The position numbers and the translations under genes are program-made. DNA of 6,287 nt from Bacteroidota bacterium (lineage in GTDB: Bacteria; Bacteroidota; Rhodothermia; Rhodothermales; JAAAOL01): the NCBI GenBank assembly GCA_009908885.1, contig JAAAOL010000232.1, positions 1 to 6,287 on the forward strand, written 5' to 3'. This document shows, piece after piece, positions 6,143 to 6,287 of this stretch. The notes beneath the pieces are model-generated. The model ran no database searches. It was given only the letters and a program-made list of their open reading frames with translations, and was not told the origin of the DNA. Each line of letters begins with the position of its first letter. Position 1 is the first letter of the stretch.

Positions 6143-6225
6143 CACCGTTGGGGTGTTGAGATTGCTTCGGCACCCTCACCTTGAACATTGACACAACAAT
6201 AGGTCACAACGTGGGTTAGTTGGCA

Positions 6226-6287
6226 TCACTCCCGCTCTGGCACGAACAGGACCGGCATCGTCGCCTCGTAGAGCACCTCGCGCTGCC
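6226..6287 (-). CDS. C-terminal fragment of a probable universal stress (UspA-fold) protein
   Basis: Read from the window edge on the minus strand, the last 19 codons before a TGA (complement of 6226-6228) encode REVLYEATMPVLFVPERE preceded by Q. The pattern of a short helix (REVLYEA) followed by the strand MPVLFVPE matches the usual end of UspA-domain proteins, where the last helix leads into a final strand of the form (C/M)PVLVV. The rest lies beyond the window, so the nucleotide-binding GXXGXnG(S/T) loop that would confirm it cannot be checked. Codon choice (GC-rich third positions) fits the neighbouring genes. The gene is convergent with the beta-barrel gene. Confidence 0.5.
   Translation of the reverse strand, partial: QREVLYEATMPVLFVPERE

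Larger units (their letters stand above)
5706..6225. other. repeat-rich intergenic region between two convergent genes
   Basis: About 520 bases without convincing coding sequence. It is visibly poorer in G+C than the flanking genes and full of short tandem and inverted repeats, listed individually. Open frames here are short, on the minus strand, lack good starts and run through repeat units, so they are not called as genes. It lies between the 3' ends of the beta-barrel gene (+) and the stress-protein fragment (-), where insertions and transcription-ending structures do least harm. No clear T-tract terminator for either gene was found. Confidence 0.8.

Noticed and set aside
5695..6194. Short minus-strand frames of 62-99 codons in the intergenic region
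   Set aside because: They run through tandem repeats and hairpins, overlap each other in different frames, and show no domain, signal peptide or credible start.

Overview
The window comes from a GC-rich bacterial chromosome. The best-supported guess is a member of the Bacteroidota/Rhodothermota side of the tree (Rhodothermus/Salinibacter-like). The reasons are: genes start without Shine-Dalgarno sequences; the methyltransferase has the GAGS and FDDI-WS motifs I associate with Bacteroidota homologues; and there is a lipoprotein M1 metallopeptidase of the type common in that group. This placement is inference; no rRNA or other marker gene is present.

Layout. Positions 21-842 (+) encode a class I SAM-dependent methyltransferase whose start may lie outside the window, followed directly by an intrinsic terminator (847-870). 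Positions 1002-2702 (+) encode a membrane-anchored S41 carboxy-terminal processing protease with a PDZ domain and a Ser294/Lys319/Gln323 catalytic set. A strong hairpin (2729-2763) closes it. Positions 2813-4837 (+) encode a lipoprotein M1-family zinc metallopeptidase with a complete HEXXH-X18-E site; its start should be the ATG at 2813, not the TTG at 2744, which lies in the terminator loop. A nested hairpin (4853-4897) and a possible Bacteroidota-type promoter (4929-4960) separate it from positions 5073-5705 (+), a small secreted outer-membrane beta-barrel protein. At the right edge, 6226-6287 (-) is the last 19 codons of a gene whose end looks like a universal stress (UspA-fold) protein.

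The four + strand genes are probably separate transcription units, since a hairpin separates each of the first three from the next gene. Three of them act in the cell envelope (periplasmic protease, lipoprotein peptidase, outer-membrane barrel), so the common theme is envelope protein turnover, but nothing shows that they form one pathway.

The roughly 520-base gap between the two convergent genes (5706-6225) is unlike the rest: visibly poorer in G+C, without convincing coding sequence, and filled with repeats. It holds two heptamer tandem-repeat tracts, a head-to-head octamer array, several hairpins, a REP-like palindrome and a candidate 155-bp miniature inverted-repeat element with imperfect terminal repeats. 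This is the most interesting part of the window. I found no defence system, CRISPR array, complete insertion sequence, tRNA or rRNA.
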